Positions 33,504-42,170 of a DNA stretch of 64,000 bases are shown here, piece by piece. The translations under genes and the position numbers were made by a program. The notes beneath the pieces were generated by a model. The model was given only the letters and a program-made list of their open reading frames with translations. It was not told the origin of the DNA and did not search any database. Origin of the DNA: JAMXLO01 sp963726125 (GTDB taxonomy: Bacteria; Pseudomonadota; Alphaproteobacteria; Acetobacterales; Acetobacteraceae); NCBI GenBank assembly GCA_963726125.1, contig CAVSBG010000007.1, forward strand, positions 124,001 through 188,000, given 5' to 3'. Every line of letters begins with the position of its first letter. Position 1 is the stretch's first letter.

Positions 33504-34652
33504 TTAGAAATCCTTCCTGAAGAGCCACACATATAGTGGCAGGGAGGTTGCGCTCACGGCCACGCCGAAGCCGACGCCTGCGACAATGCCAAGATGGTCG
33601 GCAATAATGCCAATGCAAAAAGCGACAATGGCATAGACGATGCTTCCTGCAAACGAAGCGACCGAACCCATCGTCGCCCGCTGCTCGTCGGTAAATTCCT
33701 GTTGCAGAAGTTGATCGCGCGCAACGATCCCGGGGCCGAATAAAAACGAACCGCTCATGAACAGAAGTGGTGACATAACGTTGGACAGGATCAGCCCAAT
33801 GGTCTGAGATACCAGCCAATAGGCCTGCTGGACGGCTAGTACATAGGTTTCCCTGAACCGGTCAACAATGCGGCCAGAAAACCAGAAACCGAAAAAGCCC
33901 AGGCCGTTGTTCATGGCCCGATATACCCCGACAGCCCATGTCGGCCAGAGAGTATTGATGAAGATCGTCTGAAACTGATACTTCGCCTCATCCCCGCGGC
34001 CGATGGCCTGGGCAATCACCAGAAGCAGCAGGTGAGTGTTACCGTATATTTTAATGCATGCATCCTCTAGATGCCGGAGGCTTTTTTGCGGCGCAGCCAG
34101 ATGCGCGCGCGGCTCTTCGAAAAACAGGCCCACGAAAATGGAAAGCGCCTGCGGAATAATCCCCAGTATGAAAAGAAAGCGCAGGCCGTGGCCGGTCAGG
34201 AAGCTTGCACAAAGGGCCGAGAGACCGAGCGCCAACTGGAACATGCTGCTCGTGCGGCCCTGATAATGATGAAAGCGACCTTCCTGCCCGCTCGATTTCA
34301 AACTCTCATACAGGAGCGCATTATTGTTGCCATTAAACAGGCACTCGCTCAGGCCGCAGAATATGCTGCCGAGAAACAATTCAACGCTGTCCGTGGAAAA
34401 CGCCCACGTAGCAATGCCTACGGTCGAACAAGCCGAGGCCAGCACGATCGTAAATTTGCGCCCCATTTTATCCGACAACACGCCAGTGGGAATATCCACA
34501 AGGGCAGACGTTATCCATGCCACGGAAAAAACCGTCATTGCCAGCGTGTATGAGCCCGTGATCTGGGCAAAAAAAATGGGCCGGAATGCGTCCTGAATAC
34601 GGAAGTCCACAAGGAAATTATGAATGTACAACAGGCGGACATTGCTAATCAT
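33504..34652 (-). CDS. MFS transporter, probably acquired
   Basis: The 382-residue protein has about twelve hydrophobic helices and the helix 2-3 loop LVDIPTGVLSDKMGRKFTIVLAS. The DNA is clearly AT-richer than on both sides, with codons such as AAA, ATA and TTT that neighbours avoid, suggesting horizontal transfer. It lies between an amino acid ABC operon and a cupin gene with no functional link visible. Substrate unknown. Confidence 0.86.
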   Translation of the reverse strand: MISNVRLLYIHNFLVDFRIQDAFRPIFFAQITGSYTLAMTVFSVAWITSALVDIPTGVLSDKMGRKFTIVLASACSTVGIATWAFSTDSVELFLGSIFCGLSECLFNGNNNALLYESLKSSGQEGRFHHYQGRTSSMFQLALGLSALCASFLTGHGLRFLFILGIIPQALSIFVGLFFEEPRAHLAAPQKSLRHLEDACIKIYGNTHLLLLVIAQAIGRGDEAKYQFQTIFINTLWPTWAVGVYRAMNNGLGFFGFWFSGRIVDRFRETYVLAVQQAYWLVSQTIGLILSNVMSPLLFMSGSFLFGPGIVARDQLLQQEFTDEQRATMGSVASFAGSIVYAIVAFCIGIIADHLGIVAGVGFGVAVSATSLPLYVWLFRKDF

Positions 34653-34700
34653 GGTTTGGCCAATATTCCCCGGCCACTCCCAATTTTTTGTTTCTTAGCG

Positions 34701-35156
34701 CTATTCCAGTATCTCCACGCCATACTTCGCAGCGAGCGCACGGATGGTTGCATGGTCGTCGTTCGCCACCCCATCCACCTCCAGAAAGAAGTTGCCGAAG
34801 TTGCCCGGGATAATGGTGACGAGCAGGCGCGCGGTATCAGCTCCGATATTGCGAAACGTGTGCGGAATGTCCCGCGGACAGACGGCGCTCGTGCCTGCCC
34901 TCCCAATCACCACATCGCCGCCGACGCGGAATTCGAATTCGCCAGACACGACATAGAAGACCTCGGTCTCATGCCGATGGACGTCCAGCGGCGGTCCTTT
35001 GCCGGATGGGATCTCCTGTTCGAGGATGGCATAGGCGCCGTTGACCTGCTCGCTCCGCACCAGCATGCGCGAATGCCCGTCAACCACCCGAACCGCGCCT
35101 GCCTCATCGTCTGGTAGCGAAATGATCGGCGCGGTCGTCCCAGTCTGTTCGAACAT
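34701..35156 (-). CDS. Cupin domain protein
   Basis: The 151-residue protein has PLDVHRHETEVFYVVSGEFEF, the cupin metal motif HxH-x4-E, and the second motif PRDIPHTFRNIG with a histidine, so a metal site is likely. Small single-domain cupins include dioxygenases, isomerases and sensors; nothing here separates them. It starts 9 bp after the smpB stop and may be read with it. Confidence 0.85.
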   Translation of the reverse strand: MFEQTGTTAPIISLPDDEAGAVRVVDGHSRMLVRSEQVNGAYAILEQEIPSGKGPPLDVHRHETEVFYVVSGEFEFRVGGDVVIGRAGTSAVCPRDIPHTFRNIGADTARLLVTIIPGNFGNFFLEVDGVANDDHATIRALAAKYGVEILE

Positions 35157-35165
35157 GGCGACCCG

Positions 35166-35651
35166 TCATCCCCGCGCCCGCATCAGCCGTGCCTTGTCAC
35201 GCTGCCAATCGCGCGCGGCGATCGCGTGGCGTTTGTCCTGCTTCTTGCGCCCCTCGCCGAGACCCAGCAGCACCTTGGCTCGCCCGCGATCGTTGAAGTG
35301 GATCTGCAACGGCACCAGCGAAACGCCCTCACGCGCCACGGCGCCGGCCAGCGAGCGGATCTGCTTCTGCTTCAACAGCAGCTTGCGCGGCGCGCGCGGC
35401 TCGAAGCGCGACAGCACGCCGCCCTGGTATTCGGGGATATAGGCGTTGAACAGCCACATCTCGCCGTCGCGCTCACCGGCCCACGCTTCCGACAACGTGG
35501 CGCGGCCATGGCGCAGCGACTTCACCTCCGCACCCTTCAACACGAGGCCGGCCTCGACAGTGTCCTTGATCGTGTAGTCGAACCGCGCCTTGCGGTTCTG
35601 TGCCGCCACGCCGTGCGAGATCAGGCCCTTCTTGTTCTTCGCGTCTGCCAT
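35166..35651 (-). CDS. smpB: SsrA-binding protein SmpB
   Basis: The 161-residue protein has RKARFDYTIKDTVEAGLVL and GAEVKSLRHGRATLSEAW, then YQGGVLSRFEPRAPRKLLL and the basic C-tail ARDWQRDKARLMRARG. It brings tmRNA to stalled ribosomes. ATG at 35651 was chosen over an upstream GTG because GGTGAGGG precedes it. dapA lies just upstream, a pairing common in alphaproteobacteria. No tmRNA gene was recognised in the window. Confidence 0.96.
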   Translation of the reverse strand: MADAKNKKGLISHGVAAQNRKARFDYTIKDTVEAGLVLKGAEVKSLRHGRATLSEAWAGERDGEMWLFNAYIPEYQGGVLSRFEPRAPRKLLLKQKQIRSLAGAVAREGVSLVPLQIHFNDRGRAKVLLGLGEGRKKQDKRHAIAARDWQRDKARLMRARG

Positions 35652-35744
35652 ACCCTCACCGTCATGACCGGCCACCCACGCCCCGATCTCGGTGCGCTCT
35701 ACGCAACGTGGGTGGCGGTCCTGTGCCCGGCAAGACGCGTCGCG

Positions 35745-36623
35745 TCAGTTCAGCAGCCCGACCTCGGTCATCGCGGCGCGCACCTTCGCCCGCGTCGCAT
35801 CCATCAGCGGAGCCAGCGGCAGGCGGCACTGCTCCGTCGCCTTGCCCAGCAATGAAGCGCCATACTTCACCGGCGCCGGGCTGGTCTCGGTGAACAGCGC
35901 ATCATGCAACGGCAGCAGCCGGTTCTGGATCTCCATCGCCTGGGTGAAGCGGCCTTCCATCCACGCAGTCTGCATCTCGCTGCACAACCGAGGTGCCACG
36001 TTGGCGGTAACGCTGATGCACCCCACGCCGCCCGACGCATTGAAGGCCAGCGCCGTCGCGTCCTCACCTGAGAGTTGGCAGAAGTCCGCGCCGCACTGGC
36101 GCCGCTGATGCAGCGGCCGCGCGAGGTCCGCCGTCGCGTCCTTCACGCCGACGATGTTCCGGTGCTTCGCCAGCCGCGCCATCGTCTCCACCTTCATGTC
36201 CACCACGCTGCGAGGCGGAATGTTGTAGATGATGATCGGCAGTTCGACCGCGTCGGCGATCGCCTTGAAGTGCAGGTACATGCCTTCCTGCGTCGGCTTG
36301 TTGTAGTACGGCGTCACAATCAGCGCCGCCGTCGCGCCGGCCTCCTTGGCATGGCGCGTCAGCTCGATCGCTTCTTCGGTGCTATTCGATCCGGCGCCGG
36401 CGATCACCGGCACGCGGCCTTTCGCCACCTCGATGCAGATCTCTACCACCCGCTTGTGCTCGTCATGCGACAGCGTCGGGCTTTCGCCCGTGGTGCCGAC
36501 CGGCACCAGCGCATGGGTGCCTTCCTTGATCTGCCAGTCCACCAGTTCGGCATAGGCCTTCTCGTCGATCGACCCGTCCGAGCGCATCGGTGTGATCAGT
36601 GCAACGAGTGATCCCTTGAACAT
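35745..36623 (-). CDS. dapA: 4-hydroxy-tetrahydrodipicolinate synthase
   Basis: The 292-residue TIM-barrel protein has VPVGTTGESPTLSHDEH (catalytic threonines), IIIYNIPPRSVVDM (catalytic tyrosine) and NIVGVKDATADLARP (Schiff-base lysine). It condenses pyruvate with aspartate semialdehyde toward lysine and diaminopimelate. ATG at 36623 matches the standard MFKGSLVALITPM start. Family-typical length. Confidence 0.96.
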   Translation of the reverse strand: MFKGSLVALITPMRSDGSIDEKAYAELVDWQIKEGTHALVPVGTTGESPTLSHDEHKRVVEICIEVAKGRVPVIAGAGSNSTEEAIELTRHAKEAGATAALIVTPYYNKPTQEGMYLHFKAIADAVELPIIIYNIPPRSVVDMKVETMARLAKHRNIVGVKDATADLARPLHQRRQCGADFCQLSGEDATALAFNASGGVGCISVTANVAPRLCSEMQTAWMEGRFTQAMEIQNRLLPLHDALFTETSPAPVKYGASLLGKATEQCRLPLAPLMDATRAKVRAAMTEVGLLN

Positions 36624-36705
36624 GTCCCTCTCCTGGGTTCTTGCGGCCTGCGGCGCGGACCCGAAAGCTAGGCGCGCGGCGGATGCGCCGCAAGGCCGTG
36701 GAAAT

Positions 36706-36741
36706 CCCCTCTCCCGCGCAGCGGAGGAGGCAGGGAGGGGG
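36706..36741. repeat. C/G-rich palindrome copy
   Basis: CCCCTCTCCCGCGCAGCGGA followed by GGAGGCAGGGAGGGGG, between dapA and the ABC ATPase gene. Confidence 0.55.
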
Positions 36742-36778
36742 CGCTTCCGTTGGGCTACAAAGACCGGGCACACGGCTC

Positions 36779-36816
36779 CACCCCCTCCCTGCCCTCCCCC
36801 GCAAGGGGAGGGGGTG
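36779..36816. repeat. C/G-rich palindrome copy, opposite orientation
   Basis: CACCCCCTCCCTGCCCTCCC then CCGCAAGGGGAGGGGGTG, a strong hairpin 13 bp after the ABC ATPase stop on the minus strand. Together with the copy at 36706 it forms an inverted pair. Confidence 0.6.
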
Positions 36817-36828
36817 TCGCGCGACGGA

Positions 36829-38136
36829 CTATTCGATGTCCTCCAGGCTAAACTGCTCGGCTTCCTCGTCGTAGCTGAACAGTTCGGCGTAACGGCCCCA
36901 GGCAACCACGATACGCAGCGTTTCCTCCGCGTAGTCCGGCGACATGTGGTCCTCCAGCTCGTCGCGGAAGCGCACGGCCGACGCGCGGTGGTTCCAGCGC
37001 TCGTCCAGCACCTGGCGGATCATCCGCACCAACGGCACGTACGCCATCAGCGCGGCGGCGAATTGCTGCTTGCGCTCCTCGGTGTCCGCCGCAACGAAGC
37101 GGCTGCCGTTCTCGGTGAGATGGATGTCGCCTTCCTCCAGCACCGCGAACCGCAACAGCTGCAGCATTTCGCCCAGCGGCAGCAGTTCGTCGGCCTCGTA
37201 TTGCAGCACCGCGGCGAGCGCCGGCAGGTCGGCGCGGCCGTTGTAGGGCGGTCCGGCAAGCGCCTCCATCAGACCCGCCATCTGGTTGGTACCGACACTT
37301 TGCAGCGGCATCGCAATGGTCGGCGGCGGAGGCGGCGCAGCGGCACGCGTTGGCACCGGACGCCGTGTCATCAGGGCATAGATGTCGTCCACCAACTGGC
37401 GGAAAGCCGGATCAAGGCGGTTGCGCGGGTGTGGGAACGGCACCCGCAGCTCGCTCGCGACCCGCCCAGGATTGACCGAGAATACCAGGATGCGGTCGCA
37501 CATCAGCACCGCTTCCTCGATGTTGTGCGTGACCATCAGGACGGACTTCACCGGCAGCTTGCCCTCCGACCACAGGTCGATCAGGTCGGTGCGCAGGTTC
37601 TCGGCGGTCAGCACGTCCAGCGCGCTGAACGGTTCGTCCATCAGCAGCAGGTCGGGATGCACCACCAGGGCGCGCGCCAAGCCTACACGCTGGCGCATGC
37701 CGCCCGACAGTTCCTTCGGGTAGGCGCTTTCAAACCCGCCGAGGCCAATCAGGTCGATCGCCGCCTCGGCGCGGCTTTCGCGTTCGCTGCGGTGGACGCC
37801 GCGGGCTTCCAGGCCCAGCTCCACGTTCTCCTGCACCGTCAACCAGGGAAACAGCGCGAAGCTCTGAAACACCATCGCGACGCCTTCCGCCGGGCCGAGG
37901 ATGGGCCGCTCGCGCCAGAGGACCTCACCCGCGGTCGGCGCAAGCAGGCCGGCGACAATGCGCAGCAGCGTCGACTTGCCGGACCCGGAACGGCCGAGCA
38001 ACGCAACCATCTCGCCTTCGCGCAACGTCAGGTTGACGTCGTCCAGCACCACGAGATCGGCGGTGGCGTCCTTGTGGTAGGCCTGTTTGCAGTTCCTGAC
38101 CTCGAGCAGCGTCTGCTGGGCGACGACGGTGTCCAT
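36829..38136 (-). CDS. Nitrate/sulfonate-type ABC transporter ATP-binding protein with AAA-associated C-domain
   Basis: The 435-residue protein has Walker A LLGRSGSGKSTLLRIVAG, signature LSGGMRQRVGLARALV and Walker B LLLMDEPFSALD in residues 1-240. An extra C-terminal region of about 190 residues, after a proline run, matches the AAA-associated domain of some nitrate/bicarbonate-type ATPases, perhaps regulatory. It follows the double permease gene by 13 bp. No binding protein is in the window. Confidence 0.9.
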   Translation of the reverse strand: MDTVVAQQTLLEVRNCKQAYHKDATADLVVLDDVNLTLREGEMVALLGRSGSGKSTLLRIVAGLLAPTAGEVLWRERPILGPAEGVAMVFQSFALFPWLTVQENVELGLEARGVHRSERESRAEAAIDLIGLGGFESAYPKELSGGMRQRVGLARALVVHPDLLLMDEPFSALDVLTAENLRTDLIDLWSEGKLPVKSVLMVTHNIEEAVLMCDRILVFSVNPGRVASELRVPFPHPRNRLDPAFRQLVDDIYALMTRRPVPTRAAAPPPPPTIAMPLQSVGTNQMAGLMEALAGPPYNGRADLPALAAVLQYEADELLPLGEMLQLLRFAVLEEGDIHLTENGSRFVAADTEERKQQFAAALMAYVPLVRMIRQVLDERWNHRASAVRFRDELEDHMSPDYAEETLRIVVAWGRYAELFSYDEEAEQFSLEDIE

Positions 38137-38149
38137 CGGAGGCTCTCCT

Positions 38150-39880
38150 TCAACCCAGCTTCAGGTGTCGTTCCGAATAGCCATACAGCGGCCGCCATAG
38201 CAGGCGGTTGAACAGCAGCACGAAGATCGACATGACGACCACGCCCAGCACGACCCGGCCCATGTCGCCGTTGGCCGTGGCATCGGCGATATAGGCACCT
38301 AGCCCGTGCGCCTCCAGCCTGGTGTTTCCCCAGGATGCCACCTCGGCGACGATGGCCGCGTTCCACGAGCCCCCCGAAGCAGTGATCGCTCCAGTGACGT
38401 AATAGGGCAGGATGCCCGGGATCATCACCTTGCGCCACCACAGGAAGCCGCCAATGCGGAAGTTGCTCGCGGCCTCCCGCAGGTCACCCGGAAACGCGGC
38501 AGCGCCGGCGACGACGTTGAACAGGATGTACCACTGCGTGCCGAGGATCATCAGCGGCGTCAGCCAGATATCGGCATTCAGATGGAAATGCACGATGAAG
38601 ATCACGAACGGCGGAAACAGCAGATTGGCTGGAAACGCGGCGAGGAATTGCGCCAGCGGCTGCGCCCTGCGCGCCCAGATGGGACGCAGCCCAAGCCAGA
38701 CGCCGATCGGAACCCATAAGAAGCTGGCCAGCACAATCAGAACCACGACACGGACCAGCGTGATGCAGCCCAGCCCGACCGCCTGGCCCACGTCCGACAG
38801 GGTCAGTTCGCCGGAGACGAACGCGACGATATGGAAGAGCGCCCACACCACGATGGCGGCGAGCGCCAGCATCCAGATGACATCGATAATGCGCGAAGGC
38901 TGCTCCTGCGCAGGGGCGGCGGTACGCCGGCCCAGTCGGAGGCGCATCCCGCCGATCGCGACCGCGGCGTCACCGATGGCGTCGGCGAGGCGGTTCAGCA
39001 GGCGCGTGCGGCGCATCAGACGCAGCAGCCAGGGGTCCGACGCGGTCACGCCAGCCGTAGTCTCGAAACGGAATTTCTGCGACCAGGCGACCAGCGGCCT
39101 GAACAGCAACTGGTCGTAGGCCAGGATCACCAGCAGCATGGTGACGATGGCATAGAACACCGCGCGGATGTCCTGTTGCTCCAGCGCGAGTGCCACATAC
39201 GAGCCGATGCCGGGCAGCTTCCAGGTGTTGTCCCCAACGGACACCGCCTCGGAGGCGACCACGAAGAACCAGCCTCCGGACATCGACATCATGGTGTTCC
39301 AGACCAGGCCCGGAACGGCGTACGGTACCTCCAGCCGCCAATAGCGCTGCCATGCGCTCAGGTGGAAACTGTCGGAAGCCTCCTTCAGGTCGGCTGGAAT
39401 CGTCTTCAGCGACTGGTACAGGCTAAACGCCATGTTCCACGCCTGGCTGGTGAAAATCGCAAAGATCGCTGCCAGTTCCAATCCCAGCACGCGGCCGGGA
39501 AACAGGTTCATGAAGAACACGACAGTAAACGACAGGAACCCGAGAATTGGCACTGACTGCAGGATGTCGAGCACCGGGATCAAGATCAGCGCCGCGCGCC
39601 GGCTCTTCGCCGCAGCGGTCGCATAGGTGAAGGTGAACAGCAGCGACGCCGCCAGCGCGGCGAACATCCGCATGGTCGTGCGCAGCGCATAGCCCGGCAG
39701 ATTTACGGGATCCAGGGTGACCGTCAGCGCGTCTGGCGTGCTGATGCGCATGAAGGTGCCCTGCGCCTCGTGCGCCACGCCGATCAGCGCCGCGATCACA
39801 CACAGAATCGCCGCGGCGTCCCACAGGTTGGGCAGACGCGTTCGCTCGGTGAACACGGGATGCAGGGTGGTTCCGGACAT
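38150..39880 (-). CDS. ABC transporter permease with two fused membrane domains
   Basis: The 576-residue protein has two permease units, each with an EAA loop: LKEASDSFHLSAWQRYWRLE in the first half and LREAASNFRIGGFLWWRKVM in the second. It would form the whole channel as one chain, with the ATPase encoded next. The family transports taurine, nitrate, sulfonate or similar anions; specificity is unclear without the binding protein. Confidence 0.9.
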   Translation of the reverse strand: MSGTTLHPVFTERTRLPNLWDAAAILCVIAALIGVAHEAQGTFMRISTPDALTVTLDPVNLPGYALRTTMRMFAALAASLLFTFTYATAAAKSRRAALILIPVLDILQSVPILGFLSFTVVFFMNLFPGRVLGLELAAIFAIFTSQAWNMAFSLYQSLKTIPADLKEASDSFHLSAWQRYWRLEVPYAVPGLVWNTMMSMSGGWFFVVASEAVSVGDNTWKLPGIGSYVALALEQQDIRAVFYAIVTMLLVILAYDQLLFRPLVAWSQKFRFETTAGVTASDPWLLRLMRRTRLLNRLADAIGDAAVAIGGMRLRLGRRTAAPAQEQPSRIIDVIWMLALAAIVVWALFHIVAFVSGELTLSDVGQAVGLGCITLVRVVVLIVLASFLWVPIGVWLGLRPIWARRAQPLAQFLAAFPANLLFPPFVIFIVHFHLNADIWLTPLMILGTQWYILFNVVAGAAAFPGDLREAASNFRIGGFLWWRKVMIPGILPYYVTGAITASGGSWNAAIVAEVASWGNTRLEAHGLGAYIADATANGDMGRVVLGVVVMSIFVLLFNRLLWRPLYGYSERHLKLG

Positions 39881-39975
39881 CTGGCTCGGGCTGAGGGTTG
39901 CAGGCGGTGCCCTGTTAGCCCGGGGCGATGCGCCTCGTCACTCCCCCGCGCAGTGGCAATCGCATGACAGTCCGT

Positions 39976-40422
39976 TCAGTGGCCGGTGCTGCCGAAGCCA
40001 CCTTCGTTGCGGGGTGTGGCGTCGAGCGAGTCCACCTCATGCCACCGGGCACGCACGACGGGCGCCAGCACGGCCTGGGCAATCCGGGTGCCCCGCTCGA
40101 CGGTGAACGGCGCCTCACCGGCATTCAGCACGATGACCTGGATTTCGCCGCGATAATCCTCATCGATCGTGCCGGGCGAGTTGGGCAGTACGATGCCGTG
40201 GCGCAGCGCCAGCCCCGACCGGGGGCGGATTTGCAGCTCGTAACCAGGCGGCAGCGCGATTGCGAGACCGGTGGGGATCAGCGCGCGCTTGCCAGGATCG
40301 ATGGTGACGGGCGCGATGACGGCGGCAAGCAGATCCATCCCCGCCGCTCCGGCCGTGGCATAGGCCGGCAGTGGCAGGTCGGCGTTGTGCGGCAGGCGGC
40401 GGAGGGAAATTTGGATGGTCAT
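39976..40422 (-). CDS. dut: dUTP diphosphatase
   Basis: The 148-residue protein has the dUTPase motifs AGAAGMDLLA, RSGLALRHGIVLPN, GTIDEDYRGEI with the uracil-site tyrosine, RIAQAVLAPV and the C-terminal GGFGSTGH arm. It hydrolyses dUTP to dUMP as a trimer. ATG at 40422 gives the usual length; the longer frame upstream is unsupported. Confidence 0.96.
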   Translation of the reverse strand: MTIQISLRRLPHNADLPLPAYATAGAAGMDLLAAVIAPVTIDPGKRALIPTGLAIALPPGYELQIRPRSGLALRHGIVLPNSPGTIDEDYRGEIQVIVLNAGEAPFTVERGTRIAQAVLAPVVRARWHEVDSLDATPRNEGGFGSTGH

Positions 40423-40525
40423 GGCGCGCTCCGTAGCCAGCAATGCGCGCTCTCGTACCGCAAGTCGCGGTGGCCGGCCAGCGCCCGCGAAACCAGGGCA
40501 GTAAGTTGCAGCACGGGTCAAACAG

Positions 40526-40566
40526 CCTCCCTCTCCCGCGCAGCGGGGGAGGGTGGGGAGGGGGTG
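40526..40566. repeat. C/G-rich palindrome copy
   Basis: CCTCCCTCTCCCGCGCAGCG followed by GGGGAGGGTGGGGAGGGGGTG, 15 bp after the livF stop on the minus strand and before dut. Confidence 0.6.
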
Positions 40567-40581
40567 TTTCGTTCGCTCCCG

Positions 40582-41302
40582 TCAGCCAGCGGCGGTCAGG
40601 TTAAGCCCGATCAACCGGTCGAGGCTGGCCTGATCCGTCAGCAGGTCCCGCGACGGACCGCGCAGCACGATCGTTCCGCGCTCGATCACCAACGCCTCGC
40701 TTGCGAGCGACAGTGCCAGATCCGTATGTTGCTCGACCAGGATGATGGCGGTGCCCTCGTCGGCGATCATCCGTCCAATCGCGTCGGCAAGTTCGTCGAC
40801 GATGATCGGCGCGAGGCCTTCCAGTGGTTCGTCGAGCAGCAGCAGTGCCGGGTTCGTGGTCAGCGCGCGGGCGATTGCCAGCATCTGCTGCTCGCCGCCG
40901 GACAGATGATTGCCCATGTGCCGCCGCCGCTCTGCGAGACGCGGGAACAGCCGATAGGTGGCCGCCAGGTCCCAACGTCCTGGCCGCGCGGCGACGGTCA
41001 GGTTCTCTTCGACCGTCAGCGACGGGAAGATCTCGCGCTCCTGCGCGCACCATCCGATGCCGAGGCGCGCGCGCCGATGCGGCGCTGTCCTGGCGATATC
41101 GCGTCCGCGCCACGTCACCCGGCCGGAGGCAATCCGTGTGAACCCCATGATGGTGAGCAGCAGCGTCGTCTTGCCGACACCGTTGCGCCCCAGCACCGCA
41201 AGGCTGCCGCCTTCGGACAGCGCCAGCGAGACGCCGTCGAGCACGATCGAATTCGCCGTACCCGGCGCGCACGTCGTGCAACCCGAGCAACGCGTCAGCC
41301 AT
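40582..41302 (-). pseudogene. livF: Branched-chain amino acid ABC ATPase LivF, frameshifted near its start
   Basis: The body (from about 41250 down) has LGRNGVGKTTLLLTIMGF, LSGGEQQMLAIARAL and LLLLDEPLEGLAP, a LivF-type ATPase. The proper start MADALLGLHDVRAGYGE at 41302 is in another frame. An extra T in GAATTC (about 41250-41253) separates it from IVLDGVSLALSEGG; total length is 3n+1. Translation might still begin at an internal ATG (41244) but would lack the first strand. It overlaps the livG stop by 8 bp. Confidence 0.8.
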
Positions 41303-42050
41303 GACGCATGCGCCCCAGGTAAACCTCGCGCACGCGCGGTTCGGCAGCGATCTCGGCGGGCGTGCCATCCAACAGCAACCGGCCGCCGACCATGACGATG
41401 ACGCGGCTGGCGAACCGGAACACCAGTTCCATGTCGTGCTCGATGAACAGCACCGTGATGCCTGTCGGCAGATTCTCGATCGCTTCGAACAGCGCACTGC
41501 TTTCCTGGCGCGGCACACCGGCCGCGGGTTCGTCGAGCAGCAGCACCTTCGGTCGTGTCGCCAGTGCGAGTGCGATCTCCAACAGGCGCTGTTGCCCATA
41601 GGCCAATTCGCGTGTCGGACGCGTGCAGACTGCGGCGAGGTTGAGCGATGCCAGGATTTCATACGCCTCGTCGATCGCGTCGCGGAACGTGGTGAGATGG
41701 CGCCACCAGGTGTTCGCGACACCGAGCCGTTCGCAGACCGCAAGCGTGACCGCCTCGAGCGGCTCGAGACCGGCAAACAACGCGTTGATCTGGAAGGTGC
41801 GGGCGAGGCCTCGCTTGACGCGCTGCTCCGGCGCAAGCGCGGTGATGTCGTCGTCGCCAAGCAGCACCTGCCCTCGATCCGGCTGCAAAGCACCGGTGAT
41901 CAGGTTTATCAGCGTGGTCTTGCCGGCGCCGTTCGGGCCGATCAATGCATGGCGCGCGCCTTGCGGCAGCGTTATCGCGACATCCTGCGCCACGACGAGC
42001 GAGCCGAAGCTTTTGTGCAGGTCTGTGGTGCGAAGTGCCGCGGCGGTCAT
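41295..42050 (-). CDS. livG: Branched-chain amino acid ABC transporter ATP-binding protein LivG
   Basis: The 251-residue protein has LIGPNGAGKTTLINLITGAL, a long insert with RTFQINALFAGLEPLEAV typical of LivG, and LLLDEPAAGVPRQE. The signature is slightly unusual, reading AYGQQRLLEIALALA rather than LSGGQ. ATG at 42050 starts the domain; upstream lies a large inverted repeat separating it from livM. Confidence 0.9.
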   Translation of the reverse strand: MTAAALRTTDLHKSFGSLVVAQDVAITLPQGARHALIGPNGAGKTTLINLITGALQPDRGQVLLGDDDITALAPEQRVKRGLARTFQINALFAGLEPLEAVTLAVCERLGVANTWWRHLTTFRDAIDEAYEILASLNLAAVCTRPTRELAYGQQRLLEIALALATRPKVLLLDEPAAGVPRQESSALFEAIENLPTGITVLFIEHDMELVFRFASRVIVMVGGRLLLDGTPAEIAAEPRVREVYLGRMRHG

Positions 42051-42075
42051 GCGGCAGCAAGCAAAGGATATGGAA

Positions 42076-42170
42076 CCACAGATGAACGCAGATGAACGCA
42101 AATGTTCCGTGCGGCTGCACCATCGCGGCCTTCGAGTGTCTTATCTGCGTTCATCTGCGTTCATCTGTGG
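42076..42170. repeat. GATGAACGCA inverted repeat inside the liv operon
   Basis: CCACA plus two copies of GATGAACGCA (42076-42100) face their exact complement at 42146-42170, a 25-bp perfect inverted repeat with a 45-bp loop. It fills the gap between livM and livG and supplies the last codons of livM (FQPQMNADERR). It shares its core with the repeat at 19616. Confidence 0.85.
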
